DNA of 64,000 nucleotides, taken from the NCBI RefSeq assembly GCF_009604455.1, contig NZ_WEGL01000007.1, forward strand, positions 434,001 through 498,000, written 5' to 3'. A model generated the notes under the pieces. It ran no database searches and had not been told where the DNA came from. It saw only the letters and a list, made by a program, of their open reading frames with translations. The stretch comes from Streptomyces sp. RB17 (GTDB taxonomy: Bacteria; Actinomycetota; Actinomycetes; Streptomycetales; Streptomycetaceae). This document shows, one piece after another, positions 31,352 through 39,954 of the stretch. Position numbers and translations under genes: made by a program. Every line of letters starts with the position of its first letter. Positions within the stretch are counted from its first letter, which is position 1.

Positions 31352-31478
31352 CGCATCTCGCCGTGAGACGGATTTGGCACCTTCCCTAGCCGGGAGCCTC
31401 GCTGGAGAACGAGTACCGACTGGAGGGTTGCCGGGGCTTCATCGGGCCGTGTCCCTCTGCCCCTCTGGATGAGCGGTA
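31352..31478 (-). ncRNA. SAM-I (S-box) riboswitch
   Basis: On the minus strand the aptamer reads CTCATCCAGAGGGGCAGAGG (31474-31455), then GGCCCGATGAAGCCCCGGCA, a variable P3/P4 part, and AAGGTGCCAAATCC (about 31382-31369). These are the conserved S-box blocks, including the GATGAA kink-turn partner and GGCAACC. P1 can close as CAUC with GAUG near 31355. Only about 35 nt separate it from the ATG, with GAGGAGAAAGGG as ribosome site, so control of translation initiation is likelier than termination. High SAM should turn the operon off. Confidence 0.93.
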
Positions 31479-31637
31479 TGCGGTTGTTTTGCGCACCTTG
31501 ACCCCCGACATGCGATGGTCATCGGCGTTGTTCAAGACTGTAACCGAAGGCCAGGACAGTTGAGATAGTCGTCCGAACCGCGAGATGGATCACACGGTGC
31601 AGCCCGTGCGATCACGAACAGTGAGGAGCCCCAGACC

Positions 31638-32582
31638 GTGCTGGAAGAAGTCGAGCGCTGGCTGGCCACCCGCTCCTGGTCCGTGGCCGATCGCCCGCTC
31701 CACCGGATCCTGGCCGCCAAGCAGCGCACCGGCCAGACGATCAGCGTCGTACTGCCCGCGCTCAACGAGGAGGAGACGGTCGGCGACATCGTCGCCATCA
31801 TCCGCCACGACCTCGTCGAGCAGGTCCCGCTCGTCGACGAGATCGTGGTGGTCGACTCCGGCTCCACCGACCGCACCTCCGAGGTCGCCGCCGCCGCGGG
31901 CGCGCGGGTCGTTCACCGGGACGAGATCCTGCCCCGCATCCCCGCCGTCCCCGGAAAGGGTGAGGTGCTGTGGCGCTCGCTGCTGGTGACCAGCGGGGAC
32001 ATCGTCTGTTTCATCGACGCGGACTTGAGGGAGTTCTCCTCCGACTTCGTCTCCGGCATCGTCGGCCCGCTGCTCACCGAGCCCGGGGTGGACCTGGTCA
32101 AGGGCATGTACGACCGTCCGCTCGCCGGGACGGCCGGTCAGGGCGGCCGGGTCACCGAGCTGATGGCCCGCCCGCTGCTGAACATGCACTGGCCGCAGCT
32201 GGCCGGCTTCGTGCAGCCGCTGGGCGGCGAGTACGCGGCCCGGCGCTCGCTGCTGGAACAGCTGCCGTTCCCGGTCGGGTACGGCGTGGAGCTGGGCATG
32301 CTGGTGGACGCCCTGCACCTGGTGGGGCTGGACGCGCTGGCCCAGGTGGACGTGGGGGTGCGCAAGCACCGCCACCAGGACGGACAGGCCCTCGGCCGGA
32401 TGGCCGCCGCGATCTACCGCACGGCCCAGCTCCGGCTGGCCCGGGGCCATCTGATCCGCCCCTCCCTCACCCAGTTCGATCGTGGCGAGGACGGCTTCGA
32501 ACCGCGCACCTACTCGGTGGACACCGAGGAACGGCCGCCGATGGTGGAGATCGCCGAGTACGCCGAGCGCCGGGTGGCGTGA
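31638..32582 (+). CDS. gpgS: Glucosyl-3-phosphoglycerate synthase (GT family 2/81-like)
   Basis: A 314-residue glycosyltransferase. ISVVLPALNEEETVGDIV and DEIVVVDSGSTDRTSEVAAAAGA form the NDP-sugar fold, CFIDADLREFSSDFV the DxD-type metal site, and NMHWPQLAGFVQPLGGEYAARR the acceptor region typical of glucosyl-3-phosphoglycerate synthases. The product feeds glucosylglycerate-type solutes. GTG 31638 has GTGAGGAG upstream. It is divergent from the riboswitch-controlled operon and 84 bp ahead of otsA, so two compatible-solute genes lie together. Confidence 0.88.
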   Translation: MLEEVERWLATRSWSVADRPLHRILAAKQRTGQTISVVLPALNEEETVGDIVAIIRHDLVEQVPLVDEIVVVDSGSTDRTSEVAAAAGARVVHRDEILPRIPAVPGKGEVLWRSLLVTSGDIVCFIDADLREFSSDFVSGIVGPLLTEPGVDLVKGMYDRPLAGTAGQGGRVTELMARPLLNMHWPQLAGFVQPLGGEYAARRSLLEQLPFPVGYGVELGMLVDALHLVGLDALAQVDVGVRKHRHQDGQALGRMAAAIYRTAQLRLARGHLIRPSLTQFDRGEDGFEPRTYSVDTEERPPMVEIAEYAERRVA

Positions 32583-32666
32583 AACCGGCAGCCGCGGTCG
32601 TATACGGCGGCGTGCCGGGCGTGTGCGTACGTTTGAGCGTTTCCGGGCCGGGCTAGGTTGAGGACC

Positions 32667-34097
32667 ATGGCTTCCACGCGGGGTGCTGAGGTGCTGGTCG
32701 CGTCCAATCGCGGCCCCGTTTCGTACGAACTGCGCGAGGACGGCTCGCTGCACGCCAGGCGCGGCGGCGGCGGGCTGGTGTCGGGGCTGTCTGCCATCGG
32801 GCCGAACGCCGGCGCGGTGTGGGTGTGCGCCGCGTTGAGCGACGCGGACCGGGAGGCCGTACGGCGTTCCCACGGCGGGCGCCGGCTCTCCGTCGAGGCG
32901 ACCGGCGGGCAACTGGTGCGGATGCTCGACATCGACGCGACGGTGCACACGGACGCCTACAACGGCATCGCCAACTCGGTGCTCTGGTTCGTCCACCACA
33001 TGCTGTACCAGACCCCGCTGGAGCCGGTCTTCGACGCGGAGTTCCGGCGACAGTGGGCGTCGTACGAGGCCTACAACCGGGCGTTCGCCGAGGCCCTGGC
33101 CGAGGAGGCGGCCGAGGGAGCGGCGGTGCTGGTCCAGGACTACCACCTGTGTCTGGTGCCCGGGATGCTCCGCGAGCTGCGCCCCGACCTGCGGATCGGG
33201 CACTTCTCGCACACGCCGTGGGCGCCGCCGGAGTACTTCCGGCTGCTGCCCGACGACATCGCCGCCGAGCTGCTGCACGGCATCCTGGGCGCGGACCGGG
33301 CGGCGTTCCTGACCAGGCGCTGGGCGGACGCGTTCACGGAGTGCTGCCACGAGGTACTGGGACCCGGGGCCCCGGCCGTGCGGGTCGGGGTGCACGGGCT
33401 CGGAGCGGACGCCGACTTCCTGCGCAAGCGGGCCCATGAGCCCGATGTGGACGAGCGGATGGCGGCGCTGCGCGAGCAGATCGGTGCAGGCCGCAGGACC
33501 ATCGTGCGCGTCGACCGCACCGAGCTGTCCAAGAACATCGTGCGCGGCCTGCTGGCGTACCGGCAGCTGCTGGACGATCACCCCGAGTGGCGTGAGCGGG
33601 TGGTGCATGTCGCGTTCGCGTATCCGTCGCGGCAGGACCTCGCCGTGTACCGGGACTACACGGCCGAGGTGCGGCGGGTGGCCGAGGAGATCAACTCGAC
33701 CTACGGCACGCCCGGTTGGACGCCGGTCGTCCTCCACGTCAAGGACGACTTCGCCCGTTCCCTGGCCGCGTACCGGCTTGCCGACGTGGCGCTGGTCAAC
33801 CCGATCCGGGACGGCATGAACCTGGTCGCCAAGGAGGTGCCGGTCGTCTCCGACGAGGGCTGCGCGCTGGTGCTGTCGCGGGAGGCGGGGGCGTACGAGG
33901 AGCTGGGCGCCGACGCGCTCGTGGTGAACCCGTACGACATCGGGGGCACGGCCGACGCGTTGCACGCCGCGCTGAGCATGCCGGCGGGCGAGCGGGCGGA
34001 GCGGTCGAAGCGGCTGGCCGCGGCCGCGACCGCGTTGCCGCCCGCCCAGTGGTTCCTTCAGCAGCTGGAGGCGCTGGAGGAGCTTCAGTCCAGCTGA
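32667..34097 (+). CDS. otsA: Trehalose-6-phosphate synthase
   Basis: A 476-residue GT20 enzyme making trehalose-6-phosphate from a nucleotide-glucose and glucose-6-phosphate. ASNRGPVSYEL, LVQDYHLCLVPGMLRE, IGHFSHTPWAPPEYFRLLP, RVDRTELSKNIVRGLLAY and ALVNPIRDGMNLVAKEVPVVSDEGCALVLSREAG are the family signatures. ATG 32667 is preferred; the TTG at 32658 is unlikely. Its end overlaps the convergent otsB by 13 bp. The pair being convergent, not an operon, means separate control of synthase and phosphatase. Confidence 0.95.
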   Translation: MASTRGAEVLVASNRGPVSYELREDGSLHARRGGGGLVSGLSAIGPNAGAVWVCAALSDADREAVRRSHGGRRLSVEATGGQLVRMLDIDATVHTDAYNGIANSVLWFVHHMLYQTPLEPVFDAEFRRQWASYEAYNRAFAEALAEEAAEGAAVLVQDYHLCLVPGMLRELRPDLRIGHFSHTPWAPPEYFRLLPDDIAAELLHGILGADRAAFLTRRWADAFTECCHEVLGPGAPAVRVGVHGLGADADFLRKRAHEPDVDERMAALREQIGAGRRTIVRVDRTELSKNIVRGLLAYRQLLDDHPEWRERVVHVAFAYPSRQDLAVYRDYTAEVRRVAEEINSTYGTPGWTPVVLHVKDDFARSLAAYRLADVALVNPIRDGMNLVAKEVPVVSDEGCALVLSREAGAYEELGADALVVNPYDIGGTADALHAALSMPAGERAERSKRLAAAATALPPAQWFLQQLEALEELQSS

Positions 34098-34918
34098 GCG
34101 GCGAGGGTCCGCAGCAGGTGCACGACACCGGCCGGGCCGTCGACCACCACGTCGGCGCGTTCCGCCAGTTCCGTGACCTCCGTGCTGCCGCTGCAGACCA
34201 GCAGGCCGGGGACGCCGTCGGCGCGCAGTTCGTCGACGGCGGCGAAGGCGGGGAGGTCGCCGAGGTCGTCGCCGGCGTAGAGGACGGACTCGGCGCCGGT
34301 CCTGCGGACGTGGTCGGCGAGGGCCACGCCCTTGTCCATGCCCGGCGGGCGCAGTTCCAGGACGAGGCGGCCGGGTTCGACGATCAGCCCGTGACGGGCG
34401 GCGAGGTCGGCCAGGGGGCCGCGCAGGGCGTCGAACGCGGCCTGCGGGTCGTCGGCGCGGCGGGTGTGCACCGCGACCGCGCGGCCCTTCTCCTCGATCC
34501 AGGTGCCGTGCCAGGCGCCGGCGCGGTCCAGCACGCCCGGCAGCTCGGCGCGGGCCGCCGCGACGCCGGGGTGCGGGGGCGGGGCGGTGACCGTGCCGGT
34601 GACCGCGTCCCAGCGTTCGGCGCCGTAGTGGCCGAGGACGGTCAGGTGCTCCAGGCCGGGGACGCCGGCGAAGCCGCCGTGGCGGACCGCGACGCCGGCG
34701 GGGCGGCCGGTGATCACGGCGACGGAGGCGACCTTGGGAGCCAGGGCCGCCAGTGCGGGTACGGCGTCGGGGTGGGCGCGGGCCTGCTCGGGGTCGGCGA
34801 CGATGGGGGCCAGCGTGCCGTCGAAGTCCAGGCCGACAGTCGCGGCGCTCGGCTTGGCGAGGAGCGCGGCGAGTCCGTCCCGGCCGGGCTGGGTCTGCGG
34901 GGTCGGCAGAGGGTCCAT
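34085..34918 (-). CDS. otsB: Trehalose-6-phosphate phosphatase
   Basis: A 277-residue HAD phosphatase. Motif I is VGLDFDGTLAPIV with the nucleophilic Asp, motif II VAVITGRP, and motif III/IV PGMDKGVALADHV...LYAGDDLGDLPAFAAV. The cap carries the trehalose-phosphate phosphatase residues (HYGAERWD; GTWIEEKGRAVAVHTRRA). It dephosphorylates trehalose-6-phosphate from OtsA. It overlaps the otsA 3' end in the convergent orientation. Upstream, a REP-like hairpin region separates it from the DUF3263 gene. Confidence 0.94.
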   Translation of the reverse strand: MDPLPTPQTQPGRDGLAALLAKPSAATVGLDFDGTLAPIVADPEQARAHPDAVPALAALAPKVASVAVITGRPAGVAVRHGGFAGVPGLEHLTVLGHYGAERWDAVTGTVTAPPPHPGVAAARAELPGVLDRAGAWHGTWIEEKGRAVAVHTRRADDPQAAFDALRGPLADLAARHGLIVEPGRLVLELRPPGMDKGVALADHVRRTGAESVLYAGDDLGDLPAFAAVDELRADGVPGLLVCSGSTEVTELAERADVVVDGPAGVVHLLRTLAAQLD

Positions 34919-35019
34919 ACCGCGACACTATCCAGGCTCGGCCGGACTCACTCCTGGGCTGCGCGGACGGCTCCGCCACCGCGCCCCGTTTCGCCCACCC
35001 GCCGGGCCAGGCAAGACCG

Positions 35020-35079
35020 TGCGCGAGTGCGGGGTACGTCGTGGCTGGTCGCGCACTTCCCCGCGCCCCTTCGGGGCGC
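35020..35079. repeat. REP-like GC hairpin, copy 3 (reverse orientation)
   Basis: GCGCCCC (35063-35069) and GGGGCGC (35073-35079). On the minus strand the block continues GGGGAAGTGCGCGACCAGCC, nearly the same as copy 2 at 29970. It sits 14 bp downstream of the DUF3263 stop and may double as its terminator. Confidence 0.7.
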
Positions 35080-35092
35080 CCACCGCCCCGGC

Positions 35093-35317
35093 TCAGCGCT
35101 CTGCTCTCCGCGCCTCCCTCACCCGGCGCAGGCGGTTCACCGTCACCGGGTCCGCCGCCAGTGCCCGCTCGTCGTCCAGCAGCGCGTTCAGGAGCTGGTA
35201 GTAGCGGACCGGGGACAGGCCCAGTTCCTCGCGTATCGCGCGCTCCTTCGCGCCGGGGCCGGAAAAGCCCCGGCGCTCCAGCGCGAGGATGGCTTGTTCG
35301 CGGGGCGGCAGGTCCAT
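35093..35317 (-). CDS. DUF3263 small HTH-like protein
   Basis: A 74-residue protein from ATG 35317 (GTG 35326 is the alternative). LPPREQAILALERRGFSGPGAKERAIREELGLSPVRYYQLLNALLDD resembles region 4 of sigma factors or a helix-turn-helix, and DPVTVNRLRRVREARR completes the DUF3263 pattern as I remember it. Function is unknown. No Shine-Dalgarno is visible for either start, so a leaderless message is possible. Confidence 0.82.
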   Translation of the reverse strand: MDLPPREQAILALERRGFSGPGAKERAIREELGLSPVRYYQLLNALLDDERALAADPVTVNRLRRVREARRAER

Positions 35318-35354
35318 GGGAGTCACGGTAGTCGTGGGGACTGACAGCGCGCGC

Positions 35355-36662
35355 TCAGTTCTTGGCGCTGCTGTCCGCCGCCGTCGCCGTCGCCTGGAGG
35401 CGGGTCAGGACGCCGGCGGGGTCGCCGCCGGGGGCGACGGCCTGGCCGATGTCCTGCTTCACGGCCGCGCTGACCGACGCCCAGGAGGTCTTGCCGACGG
35501 GGTACAGCTCGGAGGTGGGCAGCTGGTCCAGGAAGGGGTGCAGGGCCTTGTCGGGCGCGGAGTCCGACGCGCTCATGGCGTTGGACGCGGAGCCCGTGAC
35601 CGGGAGCAGGCCGTACTCGCGGGAGAAGGCCAGGACGTTCTTCTCGGTGTAGACGAAGTCGAGGAAGTCGCCTGTCTGGTCGCGGTGCCCGTTCTGCTTG
35701 AAGGCCATCATCCAGTCGGCCACGCCCATCGAGGCCCGGGACGTGCCGGTGCGCCCCGGCATCGGCACCATGCCGAACTTCACCCCCTTCTTCTCGGCCT
35801 GCTGGATCAGCGTGGGATGCCCGTTGAGCATGCCGACCTGGCCGTCGGCGAAGGCGGCGAAGGCGGTCGCGCGGTTGAGCTTGCCGGGCGCGACCGGCCC
35901 GGTCAGTCCCTTGTCGACCAGGTCGTCCTTGAGCCAGGTGAAGGTCTGGACGTTCGGCCCGGAGTCGATGGTGTAGGTGCCGATGTCGTCGGTGTAGCCG
36001 CTGCCGCCGTTGTTGCCGCTGCTGCCGCTGCTGCCGCTGAGCAGCCACTGCATGGTCTCCGCCTGGGCCTCCTCGGGGCCGAGCGGCAGCGCGAAGGGGT
36101 ACTTCACGCCCTTGTCCCTGAGCGCCTTGGCGTCGGCGGCCAGCTCGTCCCAGGTCGTGGGCGGGGTGATGCCTGCCTTGGCGAACAGGGTCTTGTTGTA
36201 GAAGAGCACGCGCGTGGAGGCGGCGAACGGGATGCCGTACTGCGTGTGGTTCCACTGCCCGGCGTCGGAGAGCTGGGAGAGGAAGTCGGCCTGGGTCCGG
36301 ATGGAGAGCAGGTCGGAGGCCGGGTAGAGCTTGCCGGCGGCCGCGTAGTCGGCGTAGGCGCCGATCTGGGCCAGGTCGGGGGCGTGGCCGGCGGCGACCA
36401 TGTCCTTGACCTTGGCGTCGACGTCGTTCCAGGAGTACACGCTGACGTCGATCTTCACACCGGGATGCTTGGACTCGTACTCCTTGGCCAGGGTGTCCCA
36501 GTACTTCTGGGAGCTGTCGGCGGCGGAGTCGCCGTAGTCGGCGGCGACGAGTCTCAAGGTGACGTCGGAGGAGCCCGTGCTCCCGCAGCCGCCGAGGACC
36601 GCCGTCATGCCCAGTGCGGACACCACCGCGATCGTTCCTGCCGTACGCCGACGCACCCTCAA
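35355..36662 (-). CDS. ABC-type sugar-binding lipoprotein
   Basis: A 435-residue extracellular solute-binding protein (family 1). A signal sequence with lipobox VLGGC precedes a typical body: WDTLAKEYESKHPGVKIDVSVYSWNDVDAKV, PDLAQIGAYADYAAAG, GIPFAASTRVLFYNKTLFAKAG and YTEKNVLAFSREYGLLPV. No permease genes are adjacent, so it must share a transporter encoded elsewhere, perhaps energised by MsiK. TTG 36662 has AGGG eight bases upstream; GTG 36656 is the alternative. It is divergent from nagK across two DasR-like sites, which suggests an amino-sugar ligand. Confidence 0.88.
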   Translation of the reverse strand: MRVRRRTAGTIAVVSALGMTAVLGGCGSTGSSDVTLRLVAADYGDSAADSSQKYWDTLAKEYESKHPGVKIDVSVYSWNDVDAKVKDMVAAGHAPDLAQIGAYADYAAAGKLYPASDLLSIRTQADFLSQLSDAGQWNHTQYGIPFAASTRVLFYNKTLFAKAGITPPTTWDELAADAKALRDKGVKYPFALPLGPEEAQAETMQWLLSGSSGSSGNNGGSGYTDDIGTYTIDSGPNVQTFTWLKDDLVDKGLTGPVAPGKLNRATAFAAFADGQVGMLNGHPTLIQQAEKKGVKFGMVPMPGRTGTSRASMGVADWMMAFKQNGHRDQTGDFLDFVYTEKNVLAFSREYGLLPVTGSASNAMSASDSAPDKALHPFLDQLPTSELYPVGKTSWASVSAAVKQDIGQAVAPGGDPAGVLTRLQATATAADSSAKN

Positions 36663-36703
36663 AGCCCCAACCCTGCTGTCTGACCGTTCAACATATGGAC
36701 AGA

Positions 36704-36737
36704 TAAGGTCTACACCACGTGAGTGGACTAGACCTCT
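36704..36737. promoter_or_regulatory. Paired DasR-responsive-element-like sites (dre) before nagK
   Basis: AAGGTCTACACCACGT (36705-36720) and, facing it, GAGTGGACTAGACCTC (36721-36736) both match the DasR dre pattern A(C/G)TGGTCTAGACCACT over most core positions. Together they form one larger inverted repeat, AGGTCTA...TAGACCT. DasR is the GlcNAc-responsive GntR regulator of Streptomyces. The sites lie between the divergent sugar-binding lipoprotein and nagK, so both could be controlled. Confidence 0.8.
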
Positions 36738-36764
36738 CGCGGGTCGGAGGGCCACACTAGGGCC

Positions 36765-37745
36765 GTGGTGAGACATGTCATCGCCCTGGACGTGGGCGGT
36801 ACCGGGATGAAGGCCGCCCTCGTCGGCGACGACGGCGAGCTGCTCCACCGCGCCCGCCGCGCCACCGGACGCGAGCGCGGACCGGACGCGGTGGTCAGGG
36901 CGATCCTCGACTTCGCCGCCGACCTGCACGCGTACGGCGCCGAGCACTACGGCGAGGCCCCGGTCGCCGCCGGTATCGCGGTCCCCGGCATCGTCGACGA
37001 GGAGCGGGGCATCGCCGCCTACGCGGCCAACCTCGGCTGGCGGGACGTACCGCTGCGCGCGCTGCTCGGCGAACGGCTCGGCATCCCCGTCGCCCTCGGC
37101 CACGACGTGCGCACCGGCGGCCTGGCCGAGGGCCGGATCGGCGCGGGCAAGGGCGCCGACCGATTCCTGTTCGTGCCGCTCGGCACCGGGATCGCGGGCG
37201 CCATCGGCATCGACGGCCGGGTGGAGGCGGGCGCGCACGGCTTCGCGGGCGAGATCGGGCACGTGGTCGTACGCCCCGGCGGGACCCCTTGCCCCTGCGG
37301 GCAGCACGGCTGCCTGGAGCGGTACGCCTCCGCGTCCGCCGTCAGCGAGGCCTGGGCGGCGGCCTGCGGGGACCCGGACGCGGACGCCGCGGATTGCGCC
37401 AAAGCCGTCGCGTCCGGCGACCCGAACGCCGTTCGGGTCTGGCAGGAGGCGGTCGACGCGCTCGCCGACGGCCTGGTCACCGCGCTCACCCTGCTGGACC
37501 CGCGCACCCTGATCATCGGTGGCGGTCTCGCCGAGGCGGGGGAAGTGTTGTTCCAGCCACTGCGGGACGCCGTGCGGCGACGAGTCACCTTCCAGAAGCT
37601 GCCGGCCATTGTCCCGGCCGCCCTCGGGGACACGGCCGGCTGCCTGGGCGCGGGCCTGCTCGCCCGCGATCTCCTCGACACCGGCGGCCCCGTCCGTACC
37701 GACCCCGACCCCGACTCCACCGACCCCTCGGAGGTAACTGCCTGA
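36765..37745 (+). CDS. nagK: ROK-family N-acetylglucosamine kinase
   Basis: A 326-residue ROK kinase. The phosphate-binding IALDVGGTGMKAALV, the zinc motif CPCGQHGCLERYAS, the catalytic region AHGFAGEIGHVVV and LIIGGGLAEAG are present, along with GHDVRTGGLAEG. It should phosphorylate GlcNAc (or glucose-type sugars) before NagA. GTG 36765 is followed at once by a second GTG. Its TGA overlaps the nagA ATG (TGATG), so translation is coupled. Sugar specificity is inferred from nagA and the DasR-like sites. Confidence 0.88.
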   Translation: MVRHVIALDVGGTGMKAALVGDDGELLHRARRATGRERGPDAVVRAILDFAADLHAYGAEHYGEAPVAAGIAVPGIVDEERGIAAYAANLGWRDVPLRALLGERLGIPVALGHDVRTGGLAEGRIGAGKGADRFLFVPLGTGIAGAIGIDGRVEAGAHGFAGEIGHVVVRPGGTPCPCGQHGCLERYASASAVSEAWAAACGDPDADAADCAKAVASGDPNAVRVWQEAVDALADGLVTALTLLDPRTLIIGGGLAEAGEVLFQPLRDAVRRRVTFQKLPAIVPAALGDTAGCLGAGLLARDLLDTGGPVRTDPDPDSTDPSEVTA

Positions 37746-38890
37746 TGGCTCCCAGCTTGGTTCTCGCAGGTGCTCGGGTGGTGCTGCCCAGCGGGGTCCT
37801 GGACGACGGGCGTGTGGTCGTCGCGGGTACGAAGATCGCCGCTACCGCTCCCGGGAACGCCGAGGTGATCGACGTGACCGGCCACTGGCTGGTACCGGGG
37901 TTCGTGGACATCCACAACCACGGTGGCGGCGGTGCGTCCTTCTCCGGTACCGCCGAGCAGATCCTCACCGCGATCCGCACGCACCGCCTGCACGGCACCA
38001 CCACCCTGGTGGCCTCCACCGTCACCGACGAGATGGACCTGCTGGTCCGCCAGGCCGGGCTGCTGAGCGAGCTGGCCGAGCAGGGCGAGATCGCCGGCAT
38101 CCACTTCGAGGGGCCGTTCATCTCGCCGTGCCGCAAGGGCGCGCACTCGGAGGAACTGCTGCGCGACCCGGACCCGGCCGAGGTCCGCAAGCTGATCGAC
38201 GCGGCGCGCGGCAAGGCGAAGATGGTGACCCTCGCGGCCGAGCTGCCGGGCGGCATCGAGTCCGTACGCCTCCTCGCCGAGCACGGCGTGATCGCCGCCG
38301 TCGGTCACACGGACGCCACGTACGAGCAGACGGTCGAGGCCATCGACGCGGGCGCCACGGTCGCCACGCACCTGTTCAATGCGATGCCCACCCTCGGCCA
38401 CCGATCCCCCGGCCCGATCGCGGCCCTGCTGGAGGACGAGCGGGTCACGGTCGAGCTGATCAACGACGGCACCCACCTCCACCCGGCCGCACTGGAGCTG
38501 GCCTTCCACCGCGCGGGGGCGGACCGGGTCGCGTTCATCACGGACGCGATGGACGCGGCCGGCATCGGCGACGGCCGATACATGCTCGGCCCGCTGGAGG
38601 TCGAGGTCAGCGAGGGCGTGGCCCGGCTGGTGGAGGGCGGCTCGATCGCGGGCTCCACGCTCACCCTGGACCGCGCGTTCAAGCGGGCGGTGACCGTCGA
38701 CAGGCTGTCCGTCGAGGACGCCGTACAGGCCCTGTCCGTCACCCCGGCCCGTCTCCTGGGCCTCTCGGACCGCATCGGCTCGCTGGAGCCGGGCAAGGAC
38801 GCCGACCTGCTGGTGCTGGACGCGGACTTCGGCCTCAAGGGCGTGATGCGGCGGGGCGAGTGGGTGGTGATCCCGCCCCAACTGGCCTGA
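37745..38890 (+). CDS. nagA: N-acetylglucosamine-6-phosphate deacetylase
   Basis: A 381-residue amidohydrolase. VPGFVDIHNHGGGG gives the first metal histidines, GIHFEGPFIS the catalytic-site Glu, AVGHTDATYEQTVEAIDAGATVATHLFNAM the later histidines, and FITDAMDAAG the catalytic Asp. It converts GlcNAc-6-phosphate to glucosamine-6-phosphate, receiving substrate from NagK and from MurQ (19116). It overlaps nagK by one base at TGATG. Length is normal. No nagB is in the window. Confidence 0.95.
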   Translation: MAPSLVLAGARVVLPSGVLDDGRVVVAGTKIAATAPGNAEVIDVTGHWLVPGFVDIHNHGGGGASFSGTAEQILTAIRTHRLHGTTTLVASTVTDEMDLLVRQAGLLSELAEQGEIAGIHFEGPFISPCRKGAHSEELLRDPDPAEVRKLIDAARGKAKMVTLAAELPGGIESVRLLAEHGVIAAVGHTDATYEQTVEAIDAGATVATHLFNAMPTLGHRSPGPIAALLEDERVTVELINDGTHLHPAALELAFHRAGADRVAFITDAMDAAGIGDGRYMLGPLEVEVSEGVARLVEGGSIAGSTLTLDRAFKRAVTVDRLSVEDAVQALSVTPARLLGLSDRIGSLEPGKDADLLVLDADFGLKGVMRRGEWVVIPPQLA

Positions 38891-39024
38891 TCTGCCCGTC
38901 TTTTCCGTGGACGGCGGCCGACTCGTGACTGGGCCGGCCGCCGTCTGTTTGGCATGATCGTGCCCCGGAAACCGATGACAGGCGCGATGCCGGGCGCAAG
39001 GGACTTCGAGGGAGGCCGGCCGGG

Positions 39025-39954
39025 GTGATCCTCACGGTCACGCTGAACACCGCTCTCGACCTGACCTATCGCGTCCGGTCACTGCGCCCGCACGCCTCGC
39101 ACCGGGTGTCGGAGGTCATCGAACGGCCCGGCGGCAAGGGCGTGAACGTGGCGCGGGTGCTGGCCGCGCTGGGCCACGAGGTGACGGTCACGGGGTTCGC
39201 GGGCGGCGGCACGGGCCGGGCGATACGCGAACGGCTGGCCGACGTGCCGGGGCTGACGGACGCGCTGCTCCCGGTCGCCGGGGCGACCCGCCGCACGGTC
39301 GCGATCGTCGACGAACTCTCCGGCGACACGACCCAGTTGAACGAGCCGGGCCCGCAGATAGCACCGACCGAGTGGGGCGCCTTCCTCGACCGCTACGAGG
39401 AGCTGCTGGCCGGCACCTCGGCGGTGGCCCTGTGCGGCAGCCTGCCGCCGGGGGTACCGGTGGGGGCGTACGCCAACCTCGTCCGCGCCGCACGCTCTGC
39501 CGGCGTCCCGGTGCTCCTCGACACCAGCGGCGAACCACTGCGCCGCGGCGTGGCCGCCCGCCCGGACCTCATCAAACCCAACGCCGGCGAACTGGCCGAA
39601 CTCACCGGCTCCCACGAGCCGTTGCGCGCCACCCAGGACGCGCGGCGCCGCGGTGCCCAGGCGGTGGTCGCCTCCCTCGGCCCGAAGGGCCTCCTGGCCG
39701 TCACCCCCGAGGGCCGCTGGCGCGCCACTCCACCGACCCTGGTACACGGCAACCCGACGGGCGCGGGCGACTCGGCGGTGGCGGGCCTGCTGTCGGGGCT
39801 CGTCGAGCAGCTCCCGTGGCCGGACCGCCTGAGCCGAGCGGTCGCCCTGTCGGCGGCGACCGTCCAGGCCCCGGCCGCCGGCGAGCTCGACCCCGCCGTG
39901 TACGAGGAGTTGCGGGGGCGGGTGGCGGTGACCGGGGTGGTCAGCGCGGCTTAG
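39025..39954 (+). CDS. PfkB-family hexose kinase (1-phosphofructokinase-like)
   Basis: A 309-residue ribokinase-fold kinase. ILTVTLNTALDLTYRV and ERPGGKGVNVARVLAALGHEVTVTGFAGG form the N-terminal sugar site, and GNPTGAGDSAVAGLLSGL holds the catalytic Asp and anion hole. The group contains 1-phosphofructokinases and tagatose-6-phosphate kinases; the position after nagKA hints at an amino-sugar or hexose-phosphate substrate. GTG 39025 has GAGGGAGG upstream. Its end overlaps the convergent membrane-protein gene by 4 bp. Confidence 0.85.
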   Translation: MILTVTLNTALDLTYRVRSLRPHASHRVSEVIERPGGKGVNVARVLAALGHEVTVTGFAGGGTGRAIRERLADVPGLTDALLPVAGATRRTVAIVDELSGDTTQLNEPGPQIAPTEWGAFLDRYEELLAGTSAVALCGSLPPGVPVGAYANLVRAARSAGVPVLLDTSGEPLRRGVAARPDLIKPNAGELAELTGSHEPLRATQDARRRGAQAVVASLGPKGLLAVTPEGRWRATPPTLVHGNPTGAGDSAVAGLLSGLVEQLPWPDRLSRAVALSAATVQAPAAGELDPAVYEELRGRVAVTGVVSAA

